From Aliarcobacter vitoriensis (GTDB lineage: Bacteria; Campylobacterota; Campylobacteria; Campylobacterales; Arcobacteraceae), in NCBI RefSeq assembly GCF_003316695.1, contig NZ_PDKB01000009.1:41235-105234 (forward strand): a stretch of DNA of 64,000 nt, given 5' to 3'. The first letter of the stretch is position 1, and every line of letters starts with the position of its first letter. Position numbers and translations under genes: made by a program. This document shows positions 8,169 through 17,370 of the stretch, piece after piece. The notes beneath the pieces are model-generated. The model was not told the origin of the DNA. It did not search any database and saw only the letters and a program-made list of their open reading frames with translations.

Positions 8169-8756
8169 TTATTTACAACTAGCTGGAACTTGGAAGTTTA
8201 CATCAATTTCACTCCAAGATTTACCATGGTGAAAACTTTTTGCAATAGCACTAAGTTGTTTCCAAGCTTTATCAACACCAAAAGCTAAAATATCTAATTT
8301 ACCAGTAGCTTTGATAGTATCACCTTCAGTTTTATATGAGAAAGGAATAACTTTTGATACGCCATTCATAGTAAATTCAACATCCATAGAAGAAGCTTCT
8401 ACTTTTACGATTTTAACATCAACTTTCCCTGCATCTTTTTCAAATAGTTTAAAGAAACTATTTTTTATATTGTTATCTCGAACTGTCGCCATAGCTGCTG
8501 GCCATTGTGCTTTAAGATTGCTCATATCTGCATGAGTATCAATAGACATAGCATCTATATTTAATGTTGCATTTAGTAATTTCTCACTTGGAAAATTGCT
8601 AGTAGCAGTTTTAAAAGTATTTTTAGTAACTACATAAGATTTATCTTCTGCACCATAAAAAGTAAAGTCATATTTAAGTTTGTCAGAGCAAACACCAGCA
8701 TATAATGAACTTGTCATTAACATAAGACCTAAAGTTGAAACAACTGTTTTTTTCAT
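8169..8756 (-). CDS. YceI-family periplasmic protein
   Basis: A 195-residue protein with signal peptide MKKTVVSTLGLMLMTSSLYA. The rest matches the YceI lipocalin-like fold: DFTFYGAEDKSYVVTKNTF, then NIDAMSIDTHADMSN, and the C-terminal GKLDILAFGVDKAWKQLSA. YceI proteins bind isoprenoid-type lipids in a closed beta-barrel; a role in envelope or stress physiology is usual but unproven here. Two cysteines (C23 and one in the C-terminal PASCK) could form a disulphide. Good AAGGA-type ribosome-binding site. Confidence 0.83.
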   Translation of the reverse strand: MKKTVVSTLGLMLMTSSLYAGVCSDKLKYDFTFYGAEDKSYVVTKNTFKTATSNFPSEKLLNATLNIDAMSIDTHADMSNLKAQWPAAMATVRDNNIKNSFFKLFEKDAGKVDVKIVKVEASSMDVEFTMNGVSKVIPFSYKTEGDTIKATGKLDILAFGVDKAWKQLSAIAKSFHHGKSWSEIDVNFQVPASCK

Positions 8757-8890
8757 TTAATATCCTTATTTAAAATAATTTTCAATTTTAGCAAATGAAA
8801 AATAATAATAACATTAATCAGTATTGTAGAATTTTATGAATTTATTAAGTTTTTTATATAATTCTATAAATTTAATGATAAAGGGATGTT

Positions 8891-9358
8891 TTGACACCAG
8901 CAATTAATCTTTTAAAAAAACATAAATATGATTTTAAAATACATAAATACGACCATGATCCAGCTTGTACAAATTTTGGTGATGAAGCTGTAGAAAAATT
9001 GGGTTTAGATTCAAAACAAGTATATAAAACTTTACTTGTTGAATTAAGCCCAAAAGAGTTAGTTGTTTGTGTATTACCTGTTTGTAATCAATTGAGTCTT
9101 AAAGAAGTTGCTACAATATTTGGAGCTAAGAAATCTTCTATGGCTTCAAGAGATGAAGCACAAAAAGTAACTGGATATTTACTAGGAGGTATTTCTCCTT
9201 TGGGTCAAAAAAAACTTTTAAGAACAGTTTTAGATGAGACAGTAAAGAATTTTTCAACAATTTTTATAAGTGGTGGAAAAAGAGGACTTGATATAGAAGT
9301 TAAACCAAAAGATTTAGAAGTTCTTTTAAAAGCAAAAATAGGTAAAATTACTGCATAA
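8891..9358 (+). CDS. ybaK: YbaK/EbsC aminoacyl-tRNA deacylase
   Basis: A 155-residue protein matching the YbaK family: HxYxHDP near residues 18-24, QVYKTLLV with the conserved Lys46, GAKKSSMASRDEAQKVTGYLLGG and the C-terminal GGKRGLDIEV. YbaK hydrolyses Cys-tRNA(Pro), correcting a mischarging error. It starts at TTG 8891 behind AAGGGA; the ATG at 8886 is out of frame. A small membrane protein follows 18 bp downstream. Confidence 0.9.
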   Translation: MTPAINLLKKHKYDFKIHKYDHDPACTNFGDEAVEKLGLDSKQVYKTLLVELSPKELVVCVLPVCNQLSLKEVATIFGAKKSSMASRDEAQKVTGYLLGGISPLGQKKLLRTVLDETVKNFSTIFISGGKRGLDIEVKPKDLEVLLKAKIGKITA

Positions 9359-9376
9359 CGATAAAAGGAGTATATT

Positions 9377-9574
9377 ATGTCAAAAAACAAAGGTGAACCA
9401 ACTTTAGAAAAAATAGATGATTATAATGGAAATGAATCAAAACAAAAAAGAAATACTGTAAGATTGATTGTTATATTACTTGTATTATTTGGAGCAGCTT
9501 TATATTATTTAAAACAACCAGTTCTTGATCAAGCTGTTGAAATTCAAGAAAAAACACAAATACCATCAAAATAA
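9377..9574 (+). CDS. Small single-pass membrane protein, function unknown
   Basis: A 65-residue protein with a charged N-terminal half (MSKNKGEPTLEKIDDYNGNESKQKRN), one hydrophobic segment (about 28-45, VRLIVILLVLFGAALYYL) and a short polar tail. Positive residues before the helix suggest the N-terminus is cytoplasmic. It has a good AAAGGAG ribosome-binding site and lies 18 bp after ybaK, ending at a strong terminator, so it looks like a real gene co-transcribed with ybaK. I do not recognise the family. Confidence 0.7.
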   Translation: MSKNKGEPTLEKIDDYNGNESKQKRNTVRLIVILLVLFGAALYYLKQPVLDQAVEIQEKTQIPSK

Positions 9575-9594
9575 AAAGCTAGAATTAGCTTTTT
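9573..9594. terminator. Bidirectional hairpin terminator
   Basis: Perfect 9-bp stem AAAAAGCTA / TAGCTTTTT with a GAAT loop between the convergent small membrane protein gene and the EamA transporter gene. A and T runs on either side make it usable from both directions. Confidence 0.75.
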
Positions 9595-9597
9595 ATT

Positions 9598-10530
9598 TTA
9601 TATTTTTTTTATTTTAAACTTTCTCTCAATTAAATCTTTTGCTATTATTAAAGTAACTCCAAATAAAATTAAAACTATTCCTATACTTAAATATATTGTT
9701 AGTTGTTCATTAAATATCGTAACACCTATTACAACAGCAGTTAGTGGTTCTAATGCTCCCAAAATTGAAGCAGGAGTTGAACCTATATAATTTATAGCTT
9801 TTATTAAAAAAATCAAAGATATTATAGTTGGAACGATAGCTAAGAATATAGAAAAAAACCACATATTGATTGTTGTTAAACTTTGTATTGAATATTTTTC
9901 ATCAAAAAATGAATATGCAAGAATTGTCAATGTACAAAATAGCATAGAGTAAAATGTAAGTTTCATAGCAGGAATTTTTAATGCTTTATTTACAATAACT
10001 ATATAAATTGCATAGCATAAAGATGAAATAGCTACCAAACCAATACCTACAAAATCTAAATTATCTCCGCTTGATTCACATAGCATTACAACTCCTAAAA
10101 ATGCAATAAATATCGATAAAATAGTAATTATTGAGATTTTTTCTTTAAACATTATACTCATAATAATAGCTACGAAAATAGGGTAAATAAATAAGATAGT
10201 TGAAGCAAGCCCAGCATCCATATATAAAAAACTTCCAAATAAACATAGAGCTGAAACACCAAAAAGTGATCCAATAAGAGCTAAAAAATATAACTCCTTT
10301 TTTGTAATATAAAATGATTTTTTTTGGAAAATCATCAAAATTCCTAAGATGATAACTGCAAATAAAAATCTATAAAAAACAACAGAACTTACATTTAAGC
10401 CCTCTTGATATAAATATAAAGCACCTAAGGGATTCATACCATAAGCAATAGCTGAGATAATCGCGAAAATTACACCTTGAAATTGAATACTCATTTTAAA
10501 CATCCATAATTTTTCGCGATTGTATCTCAA
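9598..10530 (-). CDS. EamA/DMT-superfamily transporter
   Basis: About 310 residues with ten hydrophobic helices arranged as two EamA repeats: first repeat GVIFAIISAIAYGMNPLGALYL through IAFLGVVMLC, second FVGIGLVAISSLCYAIYIVIVN through GASILGALEPLTAVVIGVTIFNE. The ALEPLTAVVIG stretch is typical of the second repeat. DMT proteins usually export amino acids or other metabolites; the substrate cannot be told. The start is uncertain: TTG at 10528-10530 has an AAGG motif in place, while ATGs nine and twelve codons later lack one. Confidence 0.82.
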   Translation of the reverse strand: MRYNREKLWMFKMSIQFQGVIFAIISAIAYGMNPLGALYLYQEGLNVSSVVFYRFLFAVIILGILMIFQKKSFYITKKELYFLALIGSLFGVSALCLFGSFLYMDAGLASTILFIYPIFVAIIMSIMFKEKISIITILSIFIAFLGVVMLCESSGDNLDFVGIGLVAISSLCYAIYIVIVNKALKIPAMKLTFYSMLFCTLTILAYSFFDEKYSIQSLTTINMWFFSIFLAIVPTIISLIFLIKAINYIGSTPASILGALEPLTAVVIGVTIFNEQLTIYLSIGIVLILFGVTLIIAKDLIERKFKIKKI

Positions 10531-10549
10531 ATTGCCTTATTTTGGCTTG

Positions 10550-10984
10550 TTAATCCTGAGGAGTATTTATCATCCAAATTGAGAAAACATCTATATAGTT
10601 CCAAAAAGATTGTTTCAATTCATCTTCAAGTTCAAGATTTTCTAAAACTTGTTTATAACTATCTAACCAAACAAGTCTAGCTTTTGGTGTTATTTTAAAT
10701 GGTTGATGTCGTCCAACCATCATTGGGGCACCTCTATTTTGATTAAAATAATCAGGTCCTCCACAGATTTGTATAAAAAAATCAGCAGAGTGTTGTTTTG
10801 CTAATGCAAAAGCTTCATCATCTTGAGGAAACATATCTTTTATTTGGCTTGTTCTTAAAATATCATAGTGATTTGATACAAGTTGTCTTAAACCATCTTC
10901 TTGTAAAACTTCTAAAAATCTTGGACTTGGTTTTGTAACTGGTGGTCTTACACCAAACTGTGCTTGAGTTATATTGTAATTCAT
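10550..10984 (-). CDS. Truncated-hemoglobin-type globin
   Basis: A 144-residue globin resembling group II truncated hemoglobins: CGGPDYFNQNRGAPMMVGRHQPFKIT (74-99) with the proximal histidine at H93, followed by the conserved Trp (W106) in ARLVWLDSY. It lacks the sequence pattern of the Campylobacter group III globin Ctb. A role in O2 or NO handling is likely in a microaerophile. Gene is followed by the EamA transporter gene on the same strand (19-bp gap to its TTG), so co-transcription is possible. Confidence 0.78.
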   Translation of the reverse strand: MNYNITQAQFGVRPPVTKPSPRFLEVLQEDGLRQLVSNHYDILRTSQIKDMFPQDDEAFALAKQHSADFFIQICGGPDYFNQNRGAPMMVGRHQPFKITPKARLVWLDSYKQVLENLELEDELKQSFWNYIDVFSIWMINTPQD

Positions 10985-11091
10985 TTTTTAACCTTTATAA
11001 TATATAAAATTTTGGTTCCTATAATACTTACATTATAGTTAAAAAATGTTTACTATGTTAAAATAATGGCGATTTTTATTTTAGGATTTTT

Positions 11092-11688
11092 ATGGATAAA
11101 AGATTGGATAGCATTGAAGAGTGTTATAGTTGTGGCTTATTTATTAAAAAAGAAAACAAAACAAACTTAAATCAAAGATGCCCTAGATGTAATACTAAAT
11201 TATCAGTAGATAAAGAGATATCTTATGACTCTTTGTATTATGCTATTAGTGCTTTATTGTTATTTATTATTTTAAATATTTATCCGATAATTACTTTGGA
11301 TATTGCACAAAAAGAACTTGAAACAACTCTGATTGGAGCTGTAATTACTTTGATAGAACAAGAGTTTTTACTTATTGGTTTGGTTGTTTTTTTTACTATT
11401 TTATTTGCACCTGTTTTAAACTCTTTTATCATCATTTTTGTATATGTTCAACAAAAATTAAAACTAAATATTGTTTCTAAAACTATACTGTATGATAGTT
11501 TTTATTTTTTTAAGCATTGGGGATTTATTGAAGTTTTTATTATAAGTATTATTGTAACTTATATAAAACTAATAGGAATGGTATCAACAACAAAATTTGA
11601 TATAGGATTTTATGTTATGTTGGTATATATTTTTTGTTTTTATATGTCAAATAAAAAATTTAATGCAAAAAATATTTTTGGAGATTAG
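11092..11688 (+). CDS. PqiA/LetA-like membrane protein, N-terminal half
   Basis: A 198-residue protein with a zinc ribbon (CYSCG near 13-17 and CPRCN near 34-38) followed by four hydrophobic helices of the PqiA domain. In E. coli LetA (YebS) two such units are fused; here this unit ends at a TAG immediately followed, in the same frame, by the ATG of the second unit. Ribosome-binding site AGGA lies before ATG 11092. It forms an operon with the second half and a seven-MCE-domain protein, so it is likely the inner-membrane partner of an envelope lipid-transport tunnel. Confidence 0.83.
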   Translation: MDKRLDSIEECYSCGLFIKKENKTNLNQRCPRCNTKLSVDKEISYDSLYYAISALLLFIILNIYPIITLDIAQKELETTLIGAVITLIEQEFLLIGLVVFFTILFAPVLNSFIIIFVYVQQKLKLNIVSKTILYDSFYFFKHWGFIEVFIISIIVTYIKLIGMVSTTKFDIGFYVMLVYIFCFYMSNKKFNAKNIFGD

Positions 11689-12273
11689 ATGGTTTTAATT
11701 TCATGTAAAAACTGTCATAAAATTTATGAAAAAGAAAATTACAAAGAGTTTACTTGTAATAGATGCAATCATAAAGTTACAAAAAGAGTGCCAAACTCTT
11801 TTCAAATATCTTTTGCTTTACTTATTTGTGCAATGCTTTTATATATTCCAGCTATGATTTATCCTATGATGGAAATAACTCAACTAGGAGTTAATGTTCA
11901 AAGTACAATTTTAGAAGGGGTTATTAGCTTTTTAGAAATGAAGAGTTATTTTATAGCTATTGTAATATTTACTGCGAGTGTTGTAATACCTTTGATAAAA
12001 CTTGTTGGATTATTTGTAATTTTTATATCTTTAAAAATAAACATAAAAATGGAAAATAAAACAAAAATTATAATGTATAAGTTTATAGAAGCAATTGGAA
12101 AATGGTCAATGATAGATATTTATGTAGTTGCTATTTTATCTTCTATTGTTCAACTTGATGAAATTTTTAATATAAAAGGTGGTTTAGCTGCAACATCTTT
12201 TGGATTGATGGTTATTTTAACAATGATAGCAGCAAATAAATTTGATACAAGGATAATTTGGGATGGAAAATGA
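11689..12273 (+). CDS. PqiA/LetA-like membrane protein, C-terminal half
   Basis: A 194-residue protein with its own zinc ribbon (CKNCH near 6-10, CNRCNH near 25-30) and four hydrophobic helices. Contains the PqiA-like segments PAMIYPMMEIT and EAIGKWSMIDIYVVAILSSIVQL. Its ATG directly abuts the TAG of the previous gene in the same reading frame, so readthrough would give a 393-residue LetA-like fusion. A GGAG motif five bases before the ATG supports independent initiation. Its end overlaps the MCE gene by 11 bp. Confidence 0.85.
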   Translation: MVLISCKNCHKIYEKENYKEFTCNRCNHKVTKRVPNSFQISFALLICAMLLYIPAMIYPMMEITQLGVNVQSTILEGVISFLEMKSYFIAIVIFTASVVIPLIKLVGLFVIFISLKINIKMENKTKIIMYKFIEAIGKWSMIDIYVVAILSSIVQLDEIFNIKGGLAATSFGLMVILTMIAANKFDTRIIWDGK

Positions 12274-14908
12274 TTTAGAAAAAGTAGTAGTTTATCAGCC
12301 AAAATTAGATAAAAAGAATAGGGCTTCATTTATATGGGTTTTACCTTTAATAGTTCTTGGTATTTTAGTTTGGATTGCTTATGAATCTTACTCTAAAAAA
12401 GGAACAAATATAGTTGTTTATTTCAAAAGTGCAGAAGGTTTAAAAGAGAATGTTACACCTTTAGAATATAAAGGTTTACAACTTGGAAAAGTTACAAAGA
12501 TAACTATGCATGATGATTTAAAAAGTGTAAGTGTTAATATATTGGTAAATAGTGATGCTGAAAAATATGTGGCAAATGAAGGTTCAAAATTTTGGATAAA
12601 AAAACCAACAGTATCTTTAACAAAAATTTCTGGATTAAGTACACTAATAAGTGGTTATAAAATAGAGTTAGCACCAACATTTACAACTCCTGAAGAGTTA
12701 TCAAAAGTTAAACCAAAATGGTATTTTGAAGGTTTAGATTTTCAGCCCGATGATGAGTTTGATGAAAATGGTTACTATATAACACTTCTTTCAAATGACA
12801 AAGATAATGTAGATATAGGAACACCAATTTTTTATAATAAATACCAAATTGGGGAAATAGTAGCAAAAGAGTTTAAAGATGAACAACTTTTTGTAGTTTC
12901 ACATATTTATGATAAATATAGATATTTAGTAAATAAAAGCTCAAAATTTGTTATGAATGAAGCTTTAAAAGTAAATTATGGAGCTGGAGGTTTAAATATT
13001 GAAGTTGGCTCTTTTTATTCAGCACTAATTGGTGGGATTACAGTTATAACATCACAAAAGCAGGGTGATGAAATATCAAAAGATGAGGTTCAAATTTTAT
13101 ATGCTCAAAAAGACGATTTAAAAGATAAACACTATTTTAATATAGACTTTTATGAAGCAACAATAGACAATCACACTCCTATTTTATTTAAAGGAATTGA
13201 GATAGGAAAAATAACTTCTATCAAATTAAATAAAGATATTTTAGAAACGAAGGCTTTTGTTTATGAAAATTATAAATATCTTTTAACTAAAAATAGCAGA
13301 TTTTTTGTCGAAGAACCTACAATCTCTTTTGGAGGTATAAAAAATCTTGGAAATATTATAAAAGGAAATTTTATATCTTTAGATTATAAAGAGGGAGAAT
13401 TTAGTGATAAATTTATGGCAGTAAATAAAAAAGAGTTGAACAAAAGTCTTAGTACAATAAAAATTGATTTAATTGTAGATAGTCTTAACTCAATTACTGA
13501 AAGATCAAAAATATATTATAAGAGTATTGAAGTTGGAAGAGTGGATAGTTACTCTTTAACAAACGATTATAAAAATGTAAAAATATCTATTTTAATAGAT
13601 GAAAAATATAAAAACTTGATACATGATAAAACACTATTTTATGATATGAGTTCAAAACTTGTACAGATGAAAAACTTAAATTTAGATATAAATTATAGTG
13701 GAATGGAAGGAATATTCAATGGTTCTATTGGGATTTTATCAACAACTAATGATAAAAATAAACTAACAAAAAAAGAGTTCAAACTATATAGTAAATATGA
13801 AGATGTTGTAAGATTAAAAAGGATGGAAAATAGTGGTTTTACAGTTTTCACAGAGTTTGATAATAGTTTTAAATTGGCTAAAGATATGGCAGTTATTTAT
13901 AAAAATCAAGAGATAGGATTTGTAAAAGATATAAAATTTGATGATAGATTATCAAAAGTAGAACTATTTATATATGAAGATTATAGAAAATTTATCATAA
14001 ATAGCAGTAGATTTTATAAAAAAAGTGCAATTGATGTAAAAGCAAGTTTAAGTGGAGTGGATTTGTCTATTGATACTTTTAGCTCCTTGATAGATGGCTC
14101 TATTTATCTTGATAATAGTTCAAAAACTCCTTTAGGAAATCATGAAATTTATGCAAGTGAAGATGATATGAATAGTACTACAAATAGTGTTTTAATAATA
14201 TTTGATGATGTTGAAGGTATTCAAGAAAATTTTTCAAAACTTACATATAAAGGTGTAAATATTGGAAAAGTTAAAAAAGTATCTTTAAATAAAAACAGAC
14301 AAGTTGAAGTTGAAGCTATAATCTATAATGATTTTTCAAGTTTTGCTAAAAAAGGAACAATGTTTTATCTTAAAAAACCACGAATTTCATTTCAAGAAAT
14401 ATCAAATGTTGGTGCAACTATAATGGGTGTAAATATTGGAGTTATAAAAGGTGAAGGTGACTTTAAAAGAGTATTTACAGGCTTTGATAAAGAACCATCA
14501 ATAAGGCATTCTCATCTTGGAACAGTTTTTAAAGTAGAAGATTTAACAGCATCTAGTGTAAGTGTTGATTCTCCAGTTTATTATAAAAATGTACAAATTG
14601 GAAAGGTTTTAAAAGTAGATTTAAGTACAGATGGTTCAAGAGTTGTAATAGATTGTTTAATAGACAATAAATATACAAAATTAATAAGAAAGAACTCACA
14701 ATTTTATGACATAAGTGGTTTTGAAATGGAGTTTTCTATATTTAGTGGTGCAAAAGTAGAATCAAATACTTTTACAAGTATTATAAAAGGTGGTTTAGTT
14801 GTTGTAACTCCTTATGAATATAACGAAATTGCACAAGAAAATGATATATTTATTTTAAATAAAACTTTAAGAGAAGATTGGAAAACTATAAGTCCAAGTA
14901 TAAAATAA
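12263..14908 (+). CDS. letB: Seven-MCE-domain lipid transport protein (LetB/YebT-like)
   Basis: An 881-residue protein with one N-terminal membrane helix (about 23-41) and seven MCE (MlaD-like) repeats starting near residues 47, 170, 290, 398, 525, 640 and 752. Each repeat has the pattern of a strand, then P-L/V-x-YK-x-x-x-IG-x-V (for example TPLEYKGLQLGKV, SPVYYKNVQIGKV). E. coli LetB, 877 residues with seven MCE domains, forms a stack of hexameric rings spanning the periplasm for lipid transfer; PqiB has only three. Size and repeat number therefore favour LetB. Overlap with the upstream LetA-like half gene shows one operon. Confidence 0.9.
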   Translation: MENDLEKVVVYQPKLDKKNRASFIWVLPLIVLGILVWIAYESYSKKGTNIVVYFKSAEGLKENVTPLEYKGLQLGKVTKITMHDDLKSVSVNILVNSDAEKYVANEGSKFWIKKPTVSLTKISGLSTLISGYKIELAPTFTTPEELSKVKPKWYFEGLDFQPDDEFDENGYYITLLSNDKDNVDIGTPIFYNKYQIGEIVAKEFKDEQLFVVSHIYDKYRYLVNKSSKFVMNEALKVNYGAGGLNIEVGSFYSALIGGITVITSQKQGDEISKDEVQILYAQKDDLKDKHYFNIDFYEATIDNHTPILFKGIEIGKITSIKLNKDILETKAFVYENYKYLLTKNSRFFVEEPTISFGGIKNLGNIIKGNFISLDYKEGEFSDKFMAVNKKELNKSLSTIKIDLIVDSLNSITERSKIYYKSIEVGRVDSYSLTNDYKNVKISILIDEKYKNLIHDKTLFYDMSSKLVQMKNLNLDINYSGMEGIFNGSIGILSTTNDKNKLTKKEFKLYSKYEDVVRLKRMENSGFTVFTEFDNSFKLAKDMAVIYKNQEIGFVKDIKFDDRLSKVELFIYEDYRKFIINSSRFYKKSAIDVKASLSGVDLSIDTFSSLIDGSIYLDNSSKTPLGNHEIYASEDDMNSTTNSVLIIFDDVEGIQENFSKLTYKGVNIGKVKKVSLNKNRQVEVEAIIYNDFSSFAKKGTMFYLKKPRISFQEISNVGATIMGVNIGVIKGEGDFKRVFTGFDKEPSIRHSHLGTVFKVEDLTASSVSVDSPVYYKNVQIGKVLKVDLSTDGSRVVIDCLIDNKYTKLIRKNSQFYDISGFEMEFSIFSGAKVESNTFTSIIKGGLVVVTPYEYNEIAQENDIFILNKTLREDWKTISPSIK

Positions 14909-14952
14909 TTTTAAGCAAAAATTAATATTTAAACATATACAATACTTTTATC

Positions 14953-14973
14953 AAAGGATAATTTTTATCCTTT
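14953..14973. other. Hairpin between the LetB-like gene and katA
   Basis: Nine-bp perfect stem AAAGGATAA / TTATCCTTT with a 3-nt loop, 44 bp after the LetB-like stop and directly upstream of the katA ribosome-binding site. It lacks a following T-run, so it may be a weak terminator or a katA leader element. Its stem contains an AAAGGA that mimics a ribosome-binding site. Confidence 0.45.
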
Positions 14974-14990
14974 AAATAAAGGAGGATAGA

Positions 14991-16418
14991 TTGAAAAAAA
15001 TAATGACAACAACAGCTGGAAATCCAATTTCGGATAATCAAAACTCACTAACAGCAGGTGAAAGAGGACCAGTTTTATTACAAGATTATCAACTAATTCA
15101 GAAATTAGCTCATCAAAATAGAGAGAGAATTCCTGAAAGAGTTGTTCATGCAAAGGGAAGTGGAGCTTTTGGAGAGCTTGAAATAACTGAAGATATATCA
15201 AAATATACAAAAGCAAAAGTTTTACAAAAAGGTGAAAAAACAAAACTTCTTTTAAGATTTTCAACAGTTGCAGGAGAAAAAGGTGCTGCTGATGCTGAAA
15301 GAGATGTAAGAGGATTTGCACTTAAGTTTTATACAAGAGAAGGAAATTGGGATTTAGTTGGAAATAATACACCAGTATTTTTTGTAAGAGATGCTTATAA
15401 ATTTCCTGATTTTATCCATACACAAAAAAGAGATCCACAAACAAACTTAAGAAGTAATACCGCAATGTGGGATTTTTGGAGTTTAAGTCCTGAAAGTTTA
15501 CATCAAGTAACGATTTTGATGTCAGATAGAGGACTACCAAAATCATATAGAAATGTAAATGGATATGGTTCACACACATATAGTTTAATAAATTCTAGGA
15601 ATGAGAGATTCTGGGTTAAATTCCACTTTAAAACTCTTCAAGGAATAGAAACTATTACAAATAAAGAAGCAGCACAAATTGTTGGTCAAGATAGAGAGTC
15701 AAATCAGAGAGATTTATTTGAAAATATCGAAAAAGGAAATTTCCCAAAATGGAGTTTTGAAATTCAAATAATGAGTGAAGAACAAGCAAAAGCCTGTAAT
15801 TTTAATCCATTTGATTTAACAAAAGTTTGGCCACATGCTGATTATCCGATGATAAAAGTTGGAACTATGACTTTAAATGAAAATCCACAAAACTATTTTG
15901 CACAAGTTGAACAAGCTTCATTTAGCCCATCAAATATAGTTCCAGGAATTGGTTTTTCTCCTGATAAAATGTTACAAGCTAGGATTTTCTCATATCCAGA
16001 TGCACAAAGATATAGAGTTGGGACACATTATGAAATGTTGCCTGTAAATAGACCAATAGTTGAAGTAAATACATATAATCTTGATGGAAGTATGAATTTT
16101 CAAGTAAAAGAGCCAACAAAAGCATTTTATGAACCAAATAGTTTTGATGGAGCAGTTGAAGATAGTAGCTTCTTAGAGCCTGATTTAGAAGTTGGAGATA
16201 TAGCTAAAAGATATAATCATAGAGATGGAAATGATGATTTTTCACAACCAAGAGCTCTGTTTTTGCTTATGAGTGATAATCAAAAAGAACAACTATTTAG
16301 CAATATTAAAGATGCAATGGATGGAGTTCCTAGAAATATTGTTGATAGACAAATTGCACTTTTTGAACAAATTCATAGCGATTATGCAAGCGGTGTTAAA
16401 AAAGCTTTAGGAATATAA
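14991..16418 (+). CDS. katA: Monofunctional haem catalase KatA
   Basis: A 475-residue small-subunit catalase. Active-site histidine H53 ([12 protein letters not shown]), the catalytic Asn in [11 protein letters not shown] (125/126) and the proximal tyrosine Y335 in [14 protein letters not shown] are all present. It decomposes hydrogen peroxide. Start assigned to TTG 14991, five bases after a perfect AAAGGAGG; the ATG four codons later is too far from it. The ankyrin protein gene follows 9 bp downstream, as in the katA-ankyrin pairs of other proteobacteria. I found no clear PerR or Fur box in 14909-14990. Confidence 0.95.
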   Translation: MKKIMTTTAGNPISDNQNSLTAGERGPVLLQDYQLIQKLAHQNRERIPERVVHAKGSGAFGELEITEDISKYTKAKVLQKGEKTKLLLRFSTVAGEKGAADAERDVRGFALKFYTREGNWDLVGNNTPVFFVRDAYKFPDFIHTQKRDPQTNLRSNTAMWDFWSLSPESLHQVTILMSDRGLPKSYRNVNGYGSHTYSLINSRNERFWVKFHFKTLQGIETITNKEAAQIVGQDRESNQRDLFENIEKGNFPKWSFEIQIMSEEQAKACNFNPFDLTKVWPHADYPMIKVGTMTLNENPQNYFAQVEQASFSPSNIVPGIGFSPDKMLQARIFSYPDAQRYRVGTHYEMLPVNRPIVEVNTYNLDGSMNFQVKEPTKAFYEPNSFDGAVEDSSFLEPDLEVGDIAKRYNHRDGNDDFSQPRALFLLMSDNQKEQLFSNIKDAMDGVPRNIVDRQIALFEQIHSDYASGVKKALGI

Positions 16419-16427
16419 GGAAAAATA

Positions 16428-16919
16428 ATGGAAGTTTCACAAGAAGAGCAAAAACGATATGAAGAGTTACAAATTTTGGCACTTGATTTTGCAAGACAAG
16501 GTAAAACTCAAGATTTAGAACTTATGTTAGAGTCTGGAATGGCAGTGAATCTAACTGATCATAAAGGAAATACTCTTTTAATGTTAGCTTCTTATAATGG
16601 AAACTTTGACACAGTACAAATGCTTTTAGATTTTAAAGCAGACGTAGATAGAAAAAATGATAAAGGACAAACTCCACTTGCTGGTGTTTGTTTCAAAGGG
16701 TATTTAGATATTGTAAAATTACTTGTAAATGCTGGAGCAAATATGCATGAAAATAATGGAATGGGTACAACTCCACTGATGTTTGCTAGTATGTTTGGAA
16801 ATACACAAATTGTAGTGTATTTAAATGAACAAGACAAATCTAAAAGCTTTAAATCATATTTATATTTTGTTTTTGCAAAGTTTATTGGAATATTTAAAAA
16901 AAAAGAGTTAAGAAATTAA
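16428..16919 (+). CDS. Ankyrin-repeat protein linked to catalase
   Basis: A 163-residue protein with about three to four ankyrin repeats (for example DHKGNTLLMLASYNGNFDTVQML, then NDKGQTPLAGVCFKGYLDIVKLLVNAG, then NGMGTTPLMFASMFGNTQIV), followed by a hydrophobic C-terminal stretch near 139-155 (YLYFVFAKFIGIF). It lies 9 bp after katA. In Pseudomonas, the ankyrin protein AnkB next to a catalase gene supports full catalase activity; a similar helper role here is inference. No signal peptide is seen, so it is likely cytoplasmic or tail-anchored. Confidence 0.85.
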   Translation: MEVSQEEQKRYEELQILALDFARQGKTQDLELMLESGMAVNLTDHKGNTLLMLASYNGNFDTVQMLLDFKADVDRKNDKGQTPLAGVCFKGYLDIVKLLVNAGANMHENNGMGTTPLMFASMFGNTQIVVYLNEQDKSKSFKSYLYFVFAKFIGIFKKKELRN

Positions 16920-16927
16920 CTCTTTTT
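16900..16927. terminator. Bidirectional terminator after the ankyrin gene
   Basis: Twelve-bp perfect stem AAAAAGAGTTAA / TTAACTCTTTTT with a stable GAAA tetraloop. The stop codon of the ankyrin gene lies within the right arm. Serves the convergent YgiW-type gene from the other side. Confidence 0.8.
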
Positions 16928-16939
16928 AATTTATAAAAT

Positions 16940-17305
16940 TTATTTTTTTACAACACTATCAACATCTATTTCAAGTGAGTTCCAATCTTTATCAACTTCA
17001 CCATAGATTGTAACACTATCTTTTGGAGATACTTGAACACCTTTCCAATCATCATGGTCTATTTCTATTGTAATATCGCCTGTTTGGTCACGAAATAGAT
17101 ATTTATCTTTTCCTAAATGTTCTACAATATTTCCTTCTAGTACAACAGGCATATCATCTTTAAATGTTTTTGCTTCTTCTACTGTTGTTTTTGAAATACT
17201 AGGACCAGTAAATCCACCTTGTTGATTTTGTGTTGTGCTTACAAATTCAGCAAAAACTGTTGTTGAAGCCAACAATAAACTTGATAATATAAAACTTTTT
17301 TTCAT
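16940..17305 (-). CDS. YgiW/YdeI-family periplasmic OB-fold protein
   Basis: Start set at ATG 17303-17305 after AAGGA, which gives signal peptide MKKSFILSSLLLASTTVFA; an upstream in-frame extension has no support. The mature protein (about 100 residues) matches the bacterial OB-fold (BOF) family: DDMPVVLEGNIVEHLGKDKY, FRDQTGDITIEID, then KDSVTIYGEVDKDWNSLEIDVDSV. E. coli YgiW is a stress-tolerance protein encoded beside qseBC; here the gene follows a QseBC-like pair on the same strand, the same neighbourhood in a distant phylum. Likely periplasmic, ligand unknown. Confidence 0.86.
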   Translation of the reverse strand: MKKSFILSSLLLASTTVFAEFVSTTQNQQGGFTGPSISKTTVEEAKTFKDDMPVVLEGNIVEHLGKDKYLFRDQTGDITIEIDHDDWKGVQVSPKDSVTIYGEVDKDWNSLEIDVDSVVKK

Positions 17306-17370
17306 TTTGTTAATCCTTTTTATTTTAATATTGTAATTAAAACAAATAACTATTAGTAAAATATTAATTT

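Noticed and set aside
14965..15321. 118-codon minus-strand frame inside katA
   Set aside because: Leu/His-rich antisense shadow of a strongly supported catalase gene.
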